Assembly: GCA_036733345.1 (NCBI GenBank)
Contig: DAINAR010000039.1
Location: forward strand, 1-29,244
Direction: 5' to 3'
Source: JAFGMQ01 sp036733345
Lineage (GTDB): Bacteria; Desulfobacterota; DSM-4660; Desulfatiglandales; Desulfatiglandaceae
DNA length: 29,244 bases
Position 1 is the stretch's first letter. Every line of letters begins with the position of its first letter. The translations under genes were made by a program, and so were the position numbers. Of the stretch, positions 8,111 through 17,177 are shown piece after piece. Under the pieces are notes generated by a model. That model saw nothing but the letters and a program-made list of their open reading frames with translations. It was not told where the DNA came from and searched no databases.

Positions 8111-9214
8111 CTAAACACCCTTTCTTAACATTTGGCAGTAAATCTTATAATTCTCTTCAAACAATTTGGAAACATCAAAATTATTCTCGGCAAAAGCTCT
8201 CGCGTTAATTCCCATTTGTTTTCTCTTCTCGTAGTTACACAATAAGAACTCAATCTTTTCAATAAGCATAGCAACACTACCAGGAGGCACAATAAAACCA
8301 GTCTCTCCATTCTCAACCAAAAATCTTGCGTCACCACAGTCAGTGCTGACTACGGGCCTCCCACAAGCAAGGGCTTCCATTATAACGTTAGGTGTACCTT
8401 CAGCATCTGCAGCATGAAGGAAAATATCACAACTAGCTATATGAGTGTTTACGTCTGATACTTCCCCAAGGAGAAAGAATGTGTCCTGCAATTTATAATC
8501 ATCTATTAGTTTGGTCACATTTGCTCTCTCTTTGCCTTCTCCAGCATGTAAATGAAGTATGTGGTATCCACGTTGCTTCAGAGAGTATATTACCTCCACT
8601 AATATGTCAATCCTTTTTAAGGGCATCAGGCTCCCGATTGACGCCGTCACAAAATTGCTGTGGTCAGAATTCTTCACATATACTTCAAAGGATGTTAGTG
8701 GAATTTTATTTGTTATTATATAAATACCATCTCCTTTAAGCCAGCCAAACTTCTCAATAACCTGATGAGCTCCAGTAAAATTGTTAATAATTATTCTCTT
8801 CGGAAAGAGAGTATTAAGAGTTCCGCCAATTTGCCCATGGACCGCCATTGAAGCATTCAGAACATGTCTTAATGCCCCTATGGGTTTGGATTTCAGCCCG
8901 AGTGAGGCAAGCCAACAAATAAAATTCAAATAAAACGTATAGGACTGGACAATATTAATTTTGTTTTTCTTAATAACATCACGCAACTTTTTGAATTTTC
9001 TATATCTAGAAACATGACAATTTGACCCACAAATTTTAATATTTTGTCGATTAATAATATCATAATTAGCCTCACCTTCATCCAAATTCCAAACAAACAC
9101 CATCGGATTAACACAATCCCGGTTAGTTGAAGAAAGTAAATAGGAAAGCTGACGCTCCTGACCCCCTCTGCTCAATTGGCCGATGACATATAGTACATTA
9201 ATTCCTTCGCCCAT
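8111..9214 (-). CDS. Family 4 glycosyltransferase
   Basis: This 367-residue GT-B enzyme begins at an ATG. Its N-terminus, VLYVIGQLSRGGQERQLSYL, is a common GT4 acceptor-domain opening with the GG loop. The C-terminal domain holds FVTASIGSLMPLKRIDILVE, HAGEGKERANV and the EX7E motif in EGTPNVIMEALACGRPVV, followed by STDCGDARFLVENGETGF. It should transfer a sugar with retention of configuration during repeat-unit assembly on the cytosolic side. The donor is not predictable. The gene lies 77 bases after wzy and 31 bases before the chosen ATP-grasp start. Confidence 0.92.
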   Translation of the reverse strand: MGEGINVLYVIGQLSRGGQERQLSYLLSSTNRDCVNPMVFVWNLDEGEANYDIINRQNIKICGSNCHVSRYRKFKKLRDVIKKNKINIVQSYTFYLNFICWLASLGLKSKPIGALRHVLNASMAVHGQIGGTLNTLFPKRIIINNFTGAHQVIEKFGWLKGDGIYIITNKIPLTSFEVYVKNSDHSNFVTASIGSLMPLKRIDILVEVIYSLKQRGYHILHLHAGEGKERANVTKLIDDYKLQDTFFLLGEVSDVNTHIASCDIFLHAADAEGTPNVIMEALACGRPVVSTDCGDARFLVENGETGFIVPPGSVAMLIEKIEFLLCNYEKRKQMGINARAFAENNFDVSKLFEENYKIYCQMLRKGV

Positions 9215-9291
9215 GTTAAATAGTTATGACAGCGATTATTTTTCCAAAAAATGACAGATCATAAATATCCAGAGGCAAGGAGTAGGCTGGA

Positions 9292-10614
9292 TTATGCATA
9301 TTCATAATTAACATTATCCAATAGGTGTTTATTTATAATTACTGCCAGGAGGAATCCTATTATTAAAACCAGGAACTTAGTATTCAATATATTATGAGTT
9401 ACAAATGATGTAATGAATAAAAACAGAACTAGGCCTCTTTCAAGAAATTTAATATGTCCTCTTCTAACGGTGGAGGTGGACATCCATAATGTTACTAGGA
9501 AGCCAACATAAAGTGAAAACCCCACAAAACCCACCTCACCCCATAGTAGAAGGAATTCATTATGAGTGCCCCATTTTATTTTAGGTAGAGAATGAAACGT
9601 TCCGAGACCATGACCAACTATGGGATCCTTAATAATATAATCCCATGCTACTCGAATAATATCAGATCGCCTTGATGTTGTCTCAGAATTAATTTTACCT
9701 TGCCACAATTCCGAAAATTGTATAAACCTGTTACGTTGCTCTGGAGTTAACTTATCGTTTATTTTATTGAAATTAACCACCAAAAGAGAGAGGATTACAA
9801 TTATAAAAATTAAAAATCTCATTCTCTTCCGCAAGCTAATTGGATATTTGTTTTCATGCCTTTCACTAAAAATGAACATGATTGCCCAGAGTAAGACAAC
9901 AATTATGTTCAAGAAGGCTGCCTTAGAGAATGTCATAATTCCAGCAGTGACGCACAACAGATAGCCTAGAAAAAGTACACTTCTTTTATTTCTGTTCTCT
10001 GTATTAAAAAACAAAGTAAGTATGAATAGTTGGCCTAATACTGTAATCTGGCCAGCCTGATTTGCGCTGTCAATTAATCCGCTCAATCGTTCAATTTGGC
10101 CATTAGCTAAAATATTTTGATTAAACAAAGATATGCCTGATAAAGAACCAAGTATAATAAAAACAGAATTTATGAAAAATGCAAATGAGAAGATCTTCAA
10201 CAAAAAGTGAAATTTGCCATTCTTTATCAGAATATATGAAATCCCATAAGACACAACAAATAAGAAGAGGGAGGGAATATAGTACCTCCACCTGTACTCA
10301 GTATCCTGACCTGGAAACTCGGTCAATAGGTTAATCAACGTCCCGAATAATAAAAGCCAGGCATAGACAGAAATGAATAGAAGAATTGAAATGTGTGATA
10401 TTAAAATTCTTTGTCTTAATGTCTTTATCAGTAGAAGCAGTGTTATTAGCAAAATTGGGATAGAAAGAAAGGCTTTGATACCCAGCAAATTGCTCAATAA
10501 ATTATTAACGTCAGAACAAATAATAATTACTAAGGCAGAGAAAAGTATTATATGGAATTTACTAATTCTTCTCTCAAATAAGTAAGGTTGTTGTGTCGAA
10601 TTTTGATCAAACAT
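9292..10614 (-). CDS. wzy: O-antigen polymerase / ligase-like membrane protein
   Basis: This 440-residue, highly hydrophobic protein has roughly ten to twelve predicted membrane helices and a periplasmic loop before the last ones. The loop contains the Wzy_C/O-antigen ligase-type motif GHGLGTFHSLPKIKWGTHNEFLLLWGE (about residues 337-363). Loop histidines and charged residues are typical of enzymes that join undecaprenyl-linked repeats (Wzy) or move glycan to lipid A (WaaL). Because wzx and many glycosyltransferases lie in the same locus and it is the only such protein here, Wzy is the better call. Its ATG overlaps the end of the acyltransferase gene by 8 bases. Confidence 0.85.
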   Translation of the reverse strand: MFDQNSTQQPYLFERRISKFHIILFSALVIIICSDVNNLLSNLLGIKAFLSIPILLITLLLLIKTLRQRILISHISILLFISVYAWLLLFGTLINLLTEFPGQDTEYRWRYYIPSLFLFVVSYGISYILIKNGKFHFLLKIFSFAFFINSVFIILGSLSGISLFNQNILANGQIERLSGLIDSANQAGQITVLGQLFILTLFFNTENRNKRSVLFLGYLLCVTAGIMTFSKAAFLNIIVVLLWAIMFIFSERHENKYPISLRKRMRFLIFIIVILSLLVVNFNKINDKLTPEQRNRFIQFSELWQGKINSETTSRRSDIIRVAWDYIIKDPIVGHGLGTFHSLPKIKWGTHNEFLLLWGEVGFVGFSLYVGFLVTLWMSTSTVRRGHIKFLERGLVLFLFITSFVTHNILNTKFLVLIIGFLLAVIINKHLLDNVNYEYA

Positions 10615-11110
10615 TTGATCTGGGTTTGGCTTGTGGCTTATTAAATATGGTTGAGTTATCAGGAATATCTTTTGTAATTACAACATTCGCTCCAATAATA
10701 CAATTTTTACCTATTCTAACATTGCCCAAGACACATGCGTGAGGTCCGATATAACAATCATCTCCTATGATCGGATTTTGATGATCAAAATTATGACCCA
10801 GAATAACCCATGGACCAATTTTTACGTTGTCTCCTATAGTGGTTTTACCTCCCATTACAAGTCCATAAGGATGAGGCAGGTACAGTCTTCGTCCGATTGA
10901 AACGGATGCAGGAATCTCAATCTTAAATATTACTAATTCAAAATAATACATGATTAGATATATATACCAAAAGGGATTTATCTTTCGGTGTCCTAGCCTA
11001 AACAGTAAGTTTCCTAAACGATATAGTAAAATACACCAAAGTCCCGGATCAATGATCGCAAGAAAACCACTTATTGAATAATAATGTTTAATATCCTCCA
11101 AACACCTCAT
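10607..11110 (-). CDS. Serine-acetyltransferase-like hexapeptide acyltransferase
   Basis: This 167-residue protein has a short helical N-terminus (about 1-65, with a hydrophobic stretch near 46-62) followed by a left-handed beta-helix of hexapeptide repeats: VSIGRRLYLPHPYGLVMG, TTIGDNVKIGPWVILGH, IIGDDCYIGPHACVLGN, VRIGKNCIIGANVVITKDIPDNS. It resembles CysE-type and WcaB-like O-acetyltransferases, which move acetyl from acetyl-CoA to a hydroxyl. The histidines in LPHPYG and LGHNFDHQ are candidates for catalysis. In this setting it probably O-acetylates a sugar. It lies 3 bases after the family 2 glycosyltransferase and overlaps wzy. A second gene of this broad class in the locus, at 16398-17065, is broken. 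Confidence 0.88.
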   Translation of the reverse strand: MRCLEDIKHYYSISGFLAIIDPGLWCILLYRLGNLLFRLGHRKINPFWYIYLIMYYFELVIFKIEIPASVSIGRRLYLPHPYGLVMGGKTTIGDNVKIGPWVILGHNFDHQNPIIGDDCYIGPHACVLGNVRIGKNCIIGANVVITKDIPDNSTIFNKPQAKPRSNV

Positions 11111-11113
11111 ATT

Positions 11114-12055
11114 CTATCCATTAATTTCTTCCCACTTAAATATTCCTAGAAGGACTGACCATTGATCATTAAATTCTCTTTCACTTACAACCCTTAATAT
11201 TTTCTTCATTAACAGGGAAATAATGCGAGGTGGAACATATACCCATCTCATCATAAATTTAAAGAGAAAATATTGCGTCTGGCCACCTTTTAGCCTGAAA
11301 TACAAGCCATTACTCAGACAATTGTTTACTGAGCTCCTTATATTTGATTGTTTTACACTTTCAGCAGTATAATGAATAATAGTCGTTGAGGGAATATATA
11401 CTAATTGGTTTCCCTCTTGCTTCAATTTATGGCACAAAAAGTTATCTTCACCTCCATGCAGAAACTCTGCATAAAATAGTCCTATTTTAAAAAGTACAGA
11501 TTTGCGAATCATTAAAGCAGCTCCAACACCAGCTTCAATCTCCTGCTCGACTTCATAATTATATGGATACCTTAAATTTTTCTCAATTATTGGGCCAAGC
11601 CAGGGTATTAATTTAAGTTGTAATATGTCCATAAAAAATACTTTCTTCAGAGTAGGCAATTTTCTTGCACATGACTTTTGAATCTTATCATCTAAGGTAA
11701 CAACTCTTGGCCCTACTGCTCCTACATGAGGATGGGTCTCCAAATAAGAGGTAAGTATCTGAATGTTATTTTTAGAAATAATAGTATCGGGATTCAGTAT
11801 ATATATATATTTGCCTTTTGCGATTCTGAACCCCTGATTATTAGCCTTTGCAAATCCTAAGTTTTCCTCATTGCTAATTAGTGTTATGCTTGGGAACTTT
11901 TCATTAAGATACTGTAGACTTCCATCTGTGCTTGCATTATCAATAACTATTATTTCATAACTAAGATCTTTGGTGGTGTCAATAATTGATTGTATACAAT
12001 CAGTCAATAATTCTTTTACATTCCAATTTACTATTACAACACTGACGTCTATCAT
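11114..12055 (-). CDS. Family 2 glycosyltransferase, rhamnosyltransferase-like
   Basis: This 313-residue GT-A protein has VSVVIVNWNVKELL at the N-terminus, IVIDNASTDGS near 36-46, the metal/donor motif in YILNPDTII near 89-97, an acceptor loop AGVGAALMIRKSVLFKIG and the GGEDNFLCHKL segment. This layout is shared with WbbL-type rhamnosyltransferases, inverting enzymes acting on the cytosolic membrane face. A C-terminal amphipathic stretch (FKFMMRWVYVPPRIISLLMKK region) could hold it at the membrane. It lies 9 bases after the 480-residue HP-motif protein. The rhamnosyl specificity is only a family tendency. Confidence 0.9.
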   Translation of the reverse strand: MIDVSVVIVNWNVKELLTDCIQSIIDTTKDLSYEIIVIDNASTDGSLQYLNEKFPSITLISNEENLGFAKANNQGFRIAKGKYIYILNPDTIISKNNIQILTSYLETHPHVGAVGPRVVTLDDKIQKSCARKLPTLKKVFFMDILQLKLIPWLGPIIEKNLRYPYNYEVEQEIEAGVGAALMIRKSVLFKIGLFYAEFLHGGEDNFLCHKLKQEGNQLVYIPSTTIIHYTAESVKQSNIRSSVNNCLSNGLYFRLKGGQTQYFLFKFMMRWVYVPPRIISLLMKKILRVVSEREFNDQWSVLLGIFKWEEING

Positions 12056-12064
12056 AAGCGTTTC

Positions 12065-13507
12065 CTAATTATTCTGAATTTCTCTCCTTTTGAAATACTC
12101 GTTTATGCCAAGTAATATATTTCTGGCTGCATCTTTACCAGAGGCATAACAACACTTACTTGCATATTCACTTATCCTTCTATTAAGACTATCAGCAAAA
12201 TTATTGTCATTGAAATAAGCTTCAATTATAGAAGCCAATTCTTCGCCATTGGTTACAACTGGTAATTTGCCACTTTCAAAATAATCCTTCGCTTGAAACA
12301 AGTAACCATCATGCACATTAATTGTCACTAATGGCAACCCTCTTAAGATTGCATCAATAGCAAATGCGGAATTATAATTACATACCATGTCTGCCAATGC
12401 AAAGTATTCCTCGTAACTTATTGATTTTTCCCTATCCAGAAATAGATTGGGAGGTATATTTTCTAATGAAGTGTAAAAATCCATATTCTCCGATGGGTGA
12501 ATTTTTAAAACACCATAATACTCATTGGCAGAAAGTTTATTTAGGGCAATGCAAAAAATTTCAAATAGTTTGATCCTTAATTTTTTTTGAATAGGATTTG
12601 TTGCAAGCAGAATAATTTTAATGTTCGATTTTATTCCAAGCTTGGCTTTTAATTGAGCCTTATCAGCTTTTATATCTTGGCTCATTTGTGGAGCTCCAGC
12701 CACTACGATTTTATTCTCCTCAAGGCCAAAGCGAAGATAATCCTGCATTTGACGCTCGCCCCACGCAAATACCTTATCTGCAATTAAGGGTGTGTATCCG
12801 ATTGAGTTTCCAACAATCCCATGTGACATAGTAAAAACTGGAATTGAAAACTTCTTTGCTACTGAACAAAGTGATGCGGTAAACGAATATCTATCATAAT
12901 GAGTAAGGATGTATTTAGGCTCAAGGAATTCTAGCATTATTTCAAAAGAAATAAGGTACCTTGTTTCTCCCAGCAGATTATTTTTAAATCGCAGTCTATA
13001 GGTTATCGGGAGGTCATTTCGGTCAATGAAATTCGTCAGCGTCTTTTCAATTTGGCTCCACAATACCTGGAAATCTTTACGCCATAATTTGAAAGCATAA
13101 GTAGGAAGCTCATTTCGAAAGGAGTAATGAGTTGGTCTAAATCCAAACAAGTTGAATACCTTTTCGTTCTTAATAAGACAAAAGATGTTTTCAGAGCCTA
13201 TCAGTTCATATACAGGATATGACATATCAAAAATATGTCTTCTTTCTGAAATAAAGGTAAGTATTGGCAGGCCTTTACTTTTTGCATGCTTATTGAAGTC
13301 AAATCCTTTTATTTGCTTTTTTGGAAAGAATTTCAGATAATAAAACATCGCCGTTTCCTTAAGGTAATCATTTGGATTAAAAGCGGCTTGCATAAGGTCA
13401 AGAATCAAGTGACTAGTAATCAGACTACCGATAGGTATACCTCTGAACTTAAAATGATTGAGTTCCATCTCGAATTTGCTGAGTTCTTCGGATGTGACGC
13501 TATTCAT
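12065..13507 (-). CDS. Large GT-B-like polysaccharide protein with HP motif, candidate glycosyltransferase
   Basis: This 480-residue soluble protein is of a type I cannot name with certainty. The C-terminal half looks like the donor domain of the capsule/teichoic-acid type GT-B enzymes: MSHGIVGNSIGY near 228-238, VFAWGERQMQDYLRFG, VVAGAPQ, KIHPSE at 335-340 and the serine-bearing YNSAFAIDAILRGLPLVTI at 378-396. The HP and S motifs occur in enzymes using CMP- or CDP-activated donors, such as polysialyltransferases and glycerophosphotransferases. A CMP-nonulosonate donor is therefore attractive, since the locus makes one. The N-terminal 200 residues show no motif I recognise. The gene lies next to wzx (73 bases) and before a family 2 glycosyltransferase. 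The protein at 15046-16260 shares the HP layout. Confidence 0.72.
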   Translation of the reverse strand: MNSVTSEELSKFEMELNHFKFRGIPIGSLITSHLILDLMQAAFNPNDYLKETAMFYYLKFFPKKQIKGFDFNKHAKSKGLPILTFISERRHIFDMSYPVYELIGSENIFCLIKNEKVFNLFGFRPTHYSFRNELPTYAFKLWRKDFQVLWSQIEKTLTNFIDRNDLPITYRLRFKNNLLGETRYLISFEIMLEFLEPKYILTHYDRYSFTASLCSVAKKFSIPVFTMSHGIVGNSIGYTPLIADKVFAWGERQMQDYLRFGLEENKIVVAGAPQMSQDIKADKAQLKAKLGIKSNIKIILLATNPIQKKLRIKLFEIFCIALNKLSANEYYGVLKIHPSENMDFYTSLENIPPNLFLDREKSISYEEYFALADMVCNYNSAFAIDAILRGLPLVTINVHDGYLFQAKDYFESGKLPVVTNGEELASIIEAYFNDNNFADSLNRRISEYASKCCYASGKDAARNILLGINEYFKRREIQNN

Positions 13508-13580
13508 TGATCTTGATTTGAAATAAACTGTTATTCATCAAATCACCCTAAATTAGTTGCTTGTTCCTTCTCCCAAATTA

Positions 13581-15044
13581 TTATGTCTTGAAAATTGAAA
13601 CCACCAACTTCCTTTTCTTCCAAAAGAGTATGGTAACAGTAATACCAACAATTAATAATTTAAGTACTAGATTCTGGAAAGAGAACACGCTACTTGTCGA
13701 AAACAATAAATAATATAATATTAAAACACCCCCAAGAACTATAAATTCAATTTTCAATTTGCCTGGAGAAAAGATATGATATTTCAAAAAGTATTTTGAA
13801 ATAATTGTTTCAATTATATAGAGGTAAGCATAACTCGCCAAAGTTGAATATGCTGCAGCTATGTACCCATATTTTGGTATAAATAAGGCATTTAATACTA
13901 TATTTAATATGCCGGCACTTATCGTGGTTGCTGCAGTAATGTAGGTCTTTTTTGAATACTGAATTGCGTTTTTGTTAAATGGTAAAATGCCCAGAAAGAA
14001 ATGCCCCAGAATTATAACAGGGATCGCATTCAGGGCAGTATGATAACTATCAGGGCTGAGCAAAGCGCCTAATTCATTTGCGAACATTATAAGTATTATA
14101 GCAGAAAGTGTAATCAATTTAATAATCAAATGACTCTCATTGTCCATTACCTCATAATTTGTCCTATTCATATAGGCATAATAGTTTGGGGTCCATGCAT
14201 TATGCAAGGAATTAGAGATCATGATTTGTAGTGTAGCTATGTTGTATGCAAAGCTATATAACCCAGCCTCCTCACTTCCATTTGTATTATTAAGCATAAT
14301 CCTGCCAAATTGTGCAATTATAATTCCACTAAGTAAATAGGGGATATTAGGCAAAGAAAAATTTAATATGTATTTAAGATGTTCTTTGTTGAATTTGAAC
14401 CTGAATGAAGTATATCTTAAGACATCCCTCATCCGCAGGAATCCAAAAATTATAAAAACGGCAACATCTCCTTTCAAACGCCCAAGATAGAGCTCATCTT
14501 TCTGTAAAAGTATGAATCCAACAGCTAATGCAAAACCCACATACGTTTGTGCTATTGAAACCCTCCTGATTCTCTTTGTTTCTTTTCTTGGCTGATATAC
14601 CTGCCTGAACAATGAGGAGATGATTCCCATGAGTACAGCAGGAATAAAATAAGGTATTACTGATTCGGGTAATTCAATCCAACTGCTGATGTGCCGCTGA
14701 AAAATCAAAAATCCAGCGATGGAAAAAGAATAAATGCATCCTACAAGGGCAATTGAAAATCCTAAAAACTGGTTGAAGTCTTCTTTTTCCTCGTAATAAT
14801 ATCTCGAGACAGCTCCATGCAGATTAAATACTAAAAGTATGACGAAAATTGAAACATAAGAGCTAAAAATATTTATGATCCCGTAGTCTTCTACTGTCAA
14901 TAAATATGTGAAGACAGGAATTGAAACAAATTTGAGACCTTCCTGGGCAACGGAAGATATCAGATAATTTTTTGAGTGGTTCAGTGTTTCAAAAAATGGT
15001 GCCTCCTGAACCGCTTTGCTTGCTTTGCTTAAACTTTTAAACAT
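13581..15044 (-). CDS. wzx: Wzx-type polysaccharide flippase
   Basis: This 487-residue integral membrane protein has about twelve to fourteen hydrophobic segments and no periplasmic domain, of the MOP/polysaccharide exporter superfamily. The early segment YLISSVAQEGLKFVSIPVFTYLLTVEDYGI and the mid-protein NFSLPNIPYLLSGIIIAQFGR are typical of Wzx proteins, which flip undecaprenyl-linked repeat units across the inner membrane. The gene starts one base beyond the stop of the preceding HP-motif protein. A short charged N-terminus with a doubled SKASK-like motif precedes the first helix. Together with wzy it defines a Wzx/Wzy-dependent assembly pathway. Confidence 0.93.
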   Translation of the reverse strand: MFKSLSKASKAVQEAPFFETLNHSKNYLISSVAQEGLKFVSIPVFTYLLTVEDYGIINIFSSYVSIFVILLVFNLHGAVSRYYYEEKEDFNQFLGFSIALVGCIYSFSIAGFLIFQRHISSWIELPESVIPYFIPAVLMGIISSLFRQVYQPRKETKRIRRVSIAQTYVGFALAVGFILLQKDELYLGRLKGDVAVFIIFGFLRMRDVLRYTSFRFKFNKEHLKYILNFSLPNIPYLLSGIIIAQFGRIMLNNTNGSEEAGLYSFAYNIATLQIMISNSLHNAWTPNYYAYMNRTNYEVMDNESHLIIKLITLSAIILIMFANELGALLSPDSYHTALNAIPVIILGHFFLGILPFNKNAIQYSKKTYITAATTISAGILNIVLNALFIPKYGYIAAAYSTLASYAYLYIIETIISKYFLKYHIFSPGKLKIEFIVLGGVLILYYLLFSTSSVFSFQNLVLKLLIVGITVTILFWKKRKLVVSIFKT

Positions 15045-15045
15045 C

Positions 15046-16260
15046 TTAGCCAGCCAAGTGCCTAATCAGTTCTGCTAACCTTTTACCGCTTTGATTATCA
15101 TCAAAGGTGTTGATGATCTTTAAAAAAGAACTTCGCTTATTAATAAAATCTTTAAATCCCTCAAGTGACGTTAGTTTGTCAAATGCTTTCGTCATTTCCT
15201 CAAAAGACTTAACAACGATTACTCCATCTCCGGGAAAGAATTTTCCGTAATCATACAAATCGCCTGTATCTAACGCTATGACTGGCACACCTCTGGCAAC
15301 AGCCTGATAGCTGGTTCCTGAATACCCTGTAATCAATAGATCTGCTTTATCAAATAGTGTATCTAAATCGGCTTCTTTCGTTATTCGTATATTCTTGCAA
15401 GTACTATTGCCAAAGAACTCAGAATAGTAATCAAGGTCCTCTCGTGGATGGACTTTTATAGTTAGGTTAAGGTCCGGTTTATTATTAATAAAATTGAGAA
15501 TATGCTCATTAAACTGATTTTGTTTCTGAAAGTCGAACACAGAAGCTAAAGGTTGTGTTGTATAAAGGACCCTTGGTGCTGTGAAATTATAATTCTCCAT
15601 ATTCTCTAAGCGGTTATTGCCATAAAAAATTACCTCATCCAAACTAGGATTCCCGGTAAAAAATACATTCTCTGTAATATGATCATAGACCCAGAAAGAG
15701 GACCAATATGCTTTGAATATTTTTTTTGTAATGCCTGCCTTCCTAACCCATGGATTAATTGAAAGCGTAGGATATTTAAAGAGCACTTTCAAGAATAAAT
15801 AACGCAATCTCACTTTTAATCCTAACTTTTGTGCAACCGCTTCTTGCAAAGTACCCTGTTGGATTACCAGCACCGGTATGTCCTTAAAGTAATTGACCAC
15901 TAGTTTGAAAGTATCCGTTCTATCGGAAGTCATTACAATTAGATCTGGCTGTAACTGTTTAATCTTTTGTACAGTACTTGAATTTATCCTTCGCTTATTT
16001 CGATAGAATTTGAGTCTTAGAATTGGGTCCTTTTCATTTGAAAGACCATATTCATGTGTATCATTAATACGGTCAACCTGGTTGAAGTGTCTTTTAAGAG
16101 TATTAATTTCTTTATCATAATCTGACGAATGCTTTTTATTAAGGGCATATTCTGCATCCAGAAACATTGTTTCGAGATCACCAAGATGATTAGATATACG
16201 AATCAATAACTTATTTGACAGATAAAACAGCGAAGGAATAAAGAGTATTCTCGTTCTCAT
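15046..16260 (-). CDS. GT-B-like protein with HP motif, CDP-glycerol-transferase-like
   Basis: This protein has 404 residues from the ATG at 16260 (MRTRILFIPSLFYLS). A TTG at 16287 would add nine. The first part has LQPDLIVMTSDRTDTF and the VLVIQQGTLQEAV motif near 130-142. The second part has IKVHPREDLDYY with HP at about 271-272, ADLLITGYSGTSYQAVARGVPVIALD and DYGKFFPGDG. This pattern occurs in CDP-glycerol glycerophosphotransferases and in other capsule or sialic acid transferases with cytidine-nucleotide donors. A role as a legionaminyl or glycerophosphate transferase is possible, but the family is broad and the donor is not shown. It is followed immediately by wzx. The 137 bases upstream contain only the tail region of a broken acetyltransferase gene. 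Confidence 0.75.
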   Translation of the reverse strand: MRTRILFIPSLFYLSNKLLIRISNHLGDLETMFLDAEYALNKKHSSDYDKEINTLKRHFNQVDRINDTHEYGLSNEKDPILRLKFYRNKRRINSSTVQKIKQLQPDLIVMTSDRTDTFKLVVNYFKDIPVLVIQQGTLQEAVAQKLGLKVRLRYLFLKVLFKYPTLSINPWVRKAGITKKIFKAYWSSFWVYDHITENVFFTGNPSLDEVIFYGNNRLENMENYNFTAPRVLYTTQPLASVFDFQKQNQFNEHILNFINNKPDLNLTIKVHPREDLDYYSEFFGNSTCKNIRITKEADLDTLFDKADLLITGYSGTSYQAVARGVPVIALDTGDLYDYGKFFPGDGVIVVKSFEEMTKAFDKLTSLEGFKDFINKRSSFLKIINTFDDNQSGKRLAELIRHLAG

Positions 16261-16397
16261 CAGCACTTTAGGAGTTCTGAAATACAAACAGAATTAGACA
16301 TTTAGGAGATTATCAAAGCATTTTAGAGCTTCTCGAAAAAATGATTCCAATCTTATCAATGCGTTATTGTTGCTTTTGCATTATACAATGTTCCATC

Positions 16398-17065
16398 TCA
16401 CTCATTCTTCGGCAATGAATTTCTTTCAATGATAGTTAGATTGGGATACTGACCATACACCGTCGTGTTATCTTAAATATCAAGGTCTTTAATAAAGCAA
16501 TTTGCTCCAACCATGACGTTGTGTCCAATATTAGACTTACCAATAATTTTTGAGTTTGAATACATCTTAACATTATCACCAATAATCGGATAGACACCTT
16601 TATTGCCTCCAACGGTACATCCCTGCATAGCAAAGAAATTATTCCCGTATTTAGCTCGTCCAAGCACAGTGCCAACCGGGTGTTCCAGAAAGAAAACCGT
16701 CGGCAATTCAATTGCGTAATAGATGTCACATGAATGTAGTATTTTATTCAAATAGTAAAGTCTATCGCATAAGGTTGAATCAGAGCCTAGTTGCTTATAA
16801 ATTTCATTTGAAAAGTAATAGAGGTATATCAGGTATTGACCAGAATGATAAGGAGAAAAAAAGTCTTATTTTCAAGTCTAAAGTGTTTGTTATCAACACC
16901 TTTAATGCAGTCTCTGAGTCTATTTAGTACGAGAGGCTGAATATCATTCAGAACTGAGAACTCCTCCTTGCTGATAATGAAGAAGTTCTTCAATTGTATG
17001 AAAAGCAACTTCTGCAACTCATCTTTTGATACCAATGAAAATAAATCATCAATTAACTCTTTCAT
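16398..17065 (-). pseudogene. Broken serine-O-acetyltransferase-like gene (frameshift plus in-frame stop)
   Basis: From the ATG at 17065 the first 70 codons read as a CysE-like N-terminus (MKELIDDLFSLVSKDEL to ENKTFF). At a run of seven T (minus strand, 16856-16862) the frame is lost and stops eight codons later. Adding one T restores SPYHSGQYLIYLYY and the full acetyltransferase core: LPTVFFLEHPVGTVLGRA, MQGCTVGGNKGVYPIIGDNVKMY, KIIGKSNIGHNVMVGANCF. A second lesion follows: TAA at 16473-16475, where relatives usually have Pro, then DNTTVYGQYPNLTIIERN in the same frame up to TGA at 16398. Intact, the gene would have about 222 codons, usual for the family, and would acetylate serine or a sugar. 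Two independent lesions favour a decayed gene over slippage control. Confidence 0.85.
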
Positions 17066-17177
17066 TATACTCTCAATGTCGACTTAGTAAGAATCCTTAG
17101 GAATGTTGTCGCTTTTTTATCCTGGGCATCAATTTAAGACATGCAATTCTCTACGACCTGCAAATAGTATTGCCTGA

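Noticed and set aside
16436..16729. A 97-codon minus-strand frame overlapping the acetyltransferase remnant
   Set aside because: It is the out-of-phase reading of the pseudogene; the acetyltransferase motifs are in another frame.
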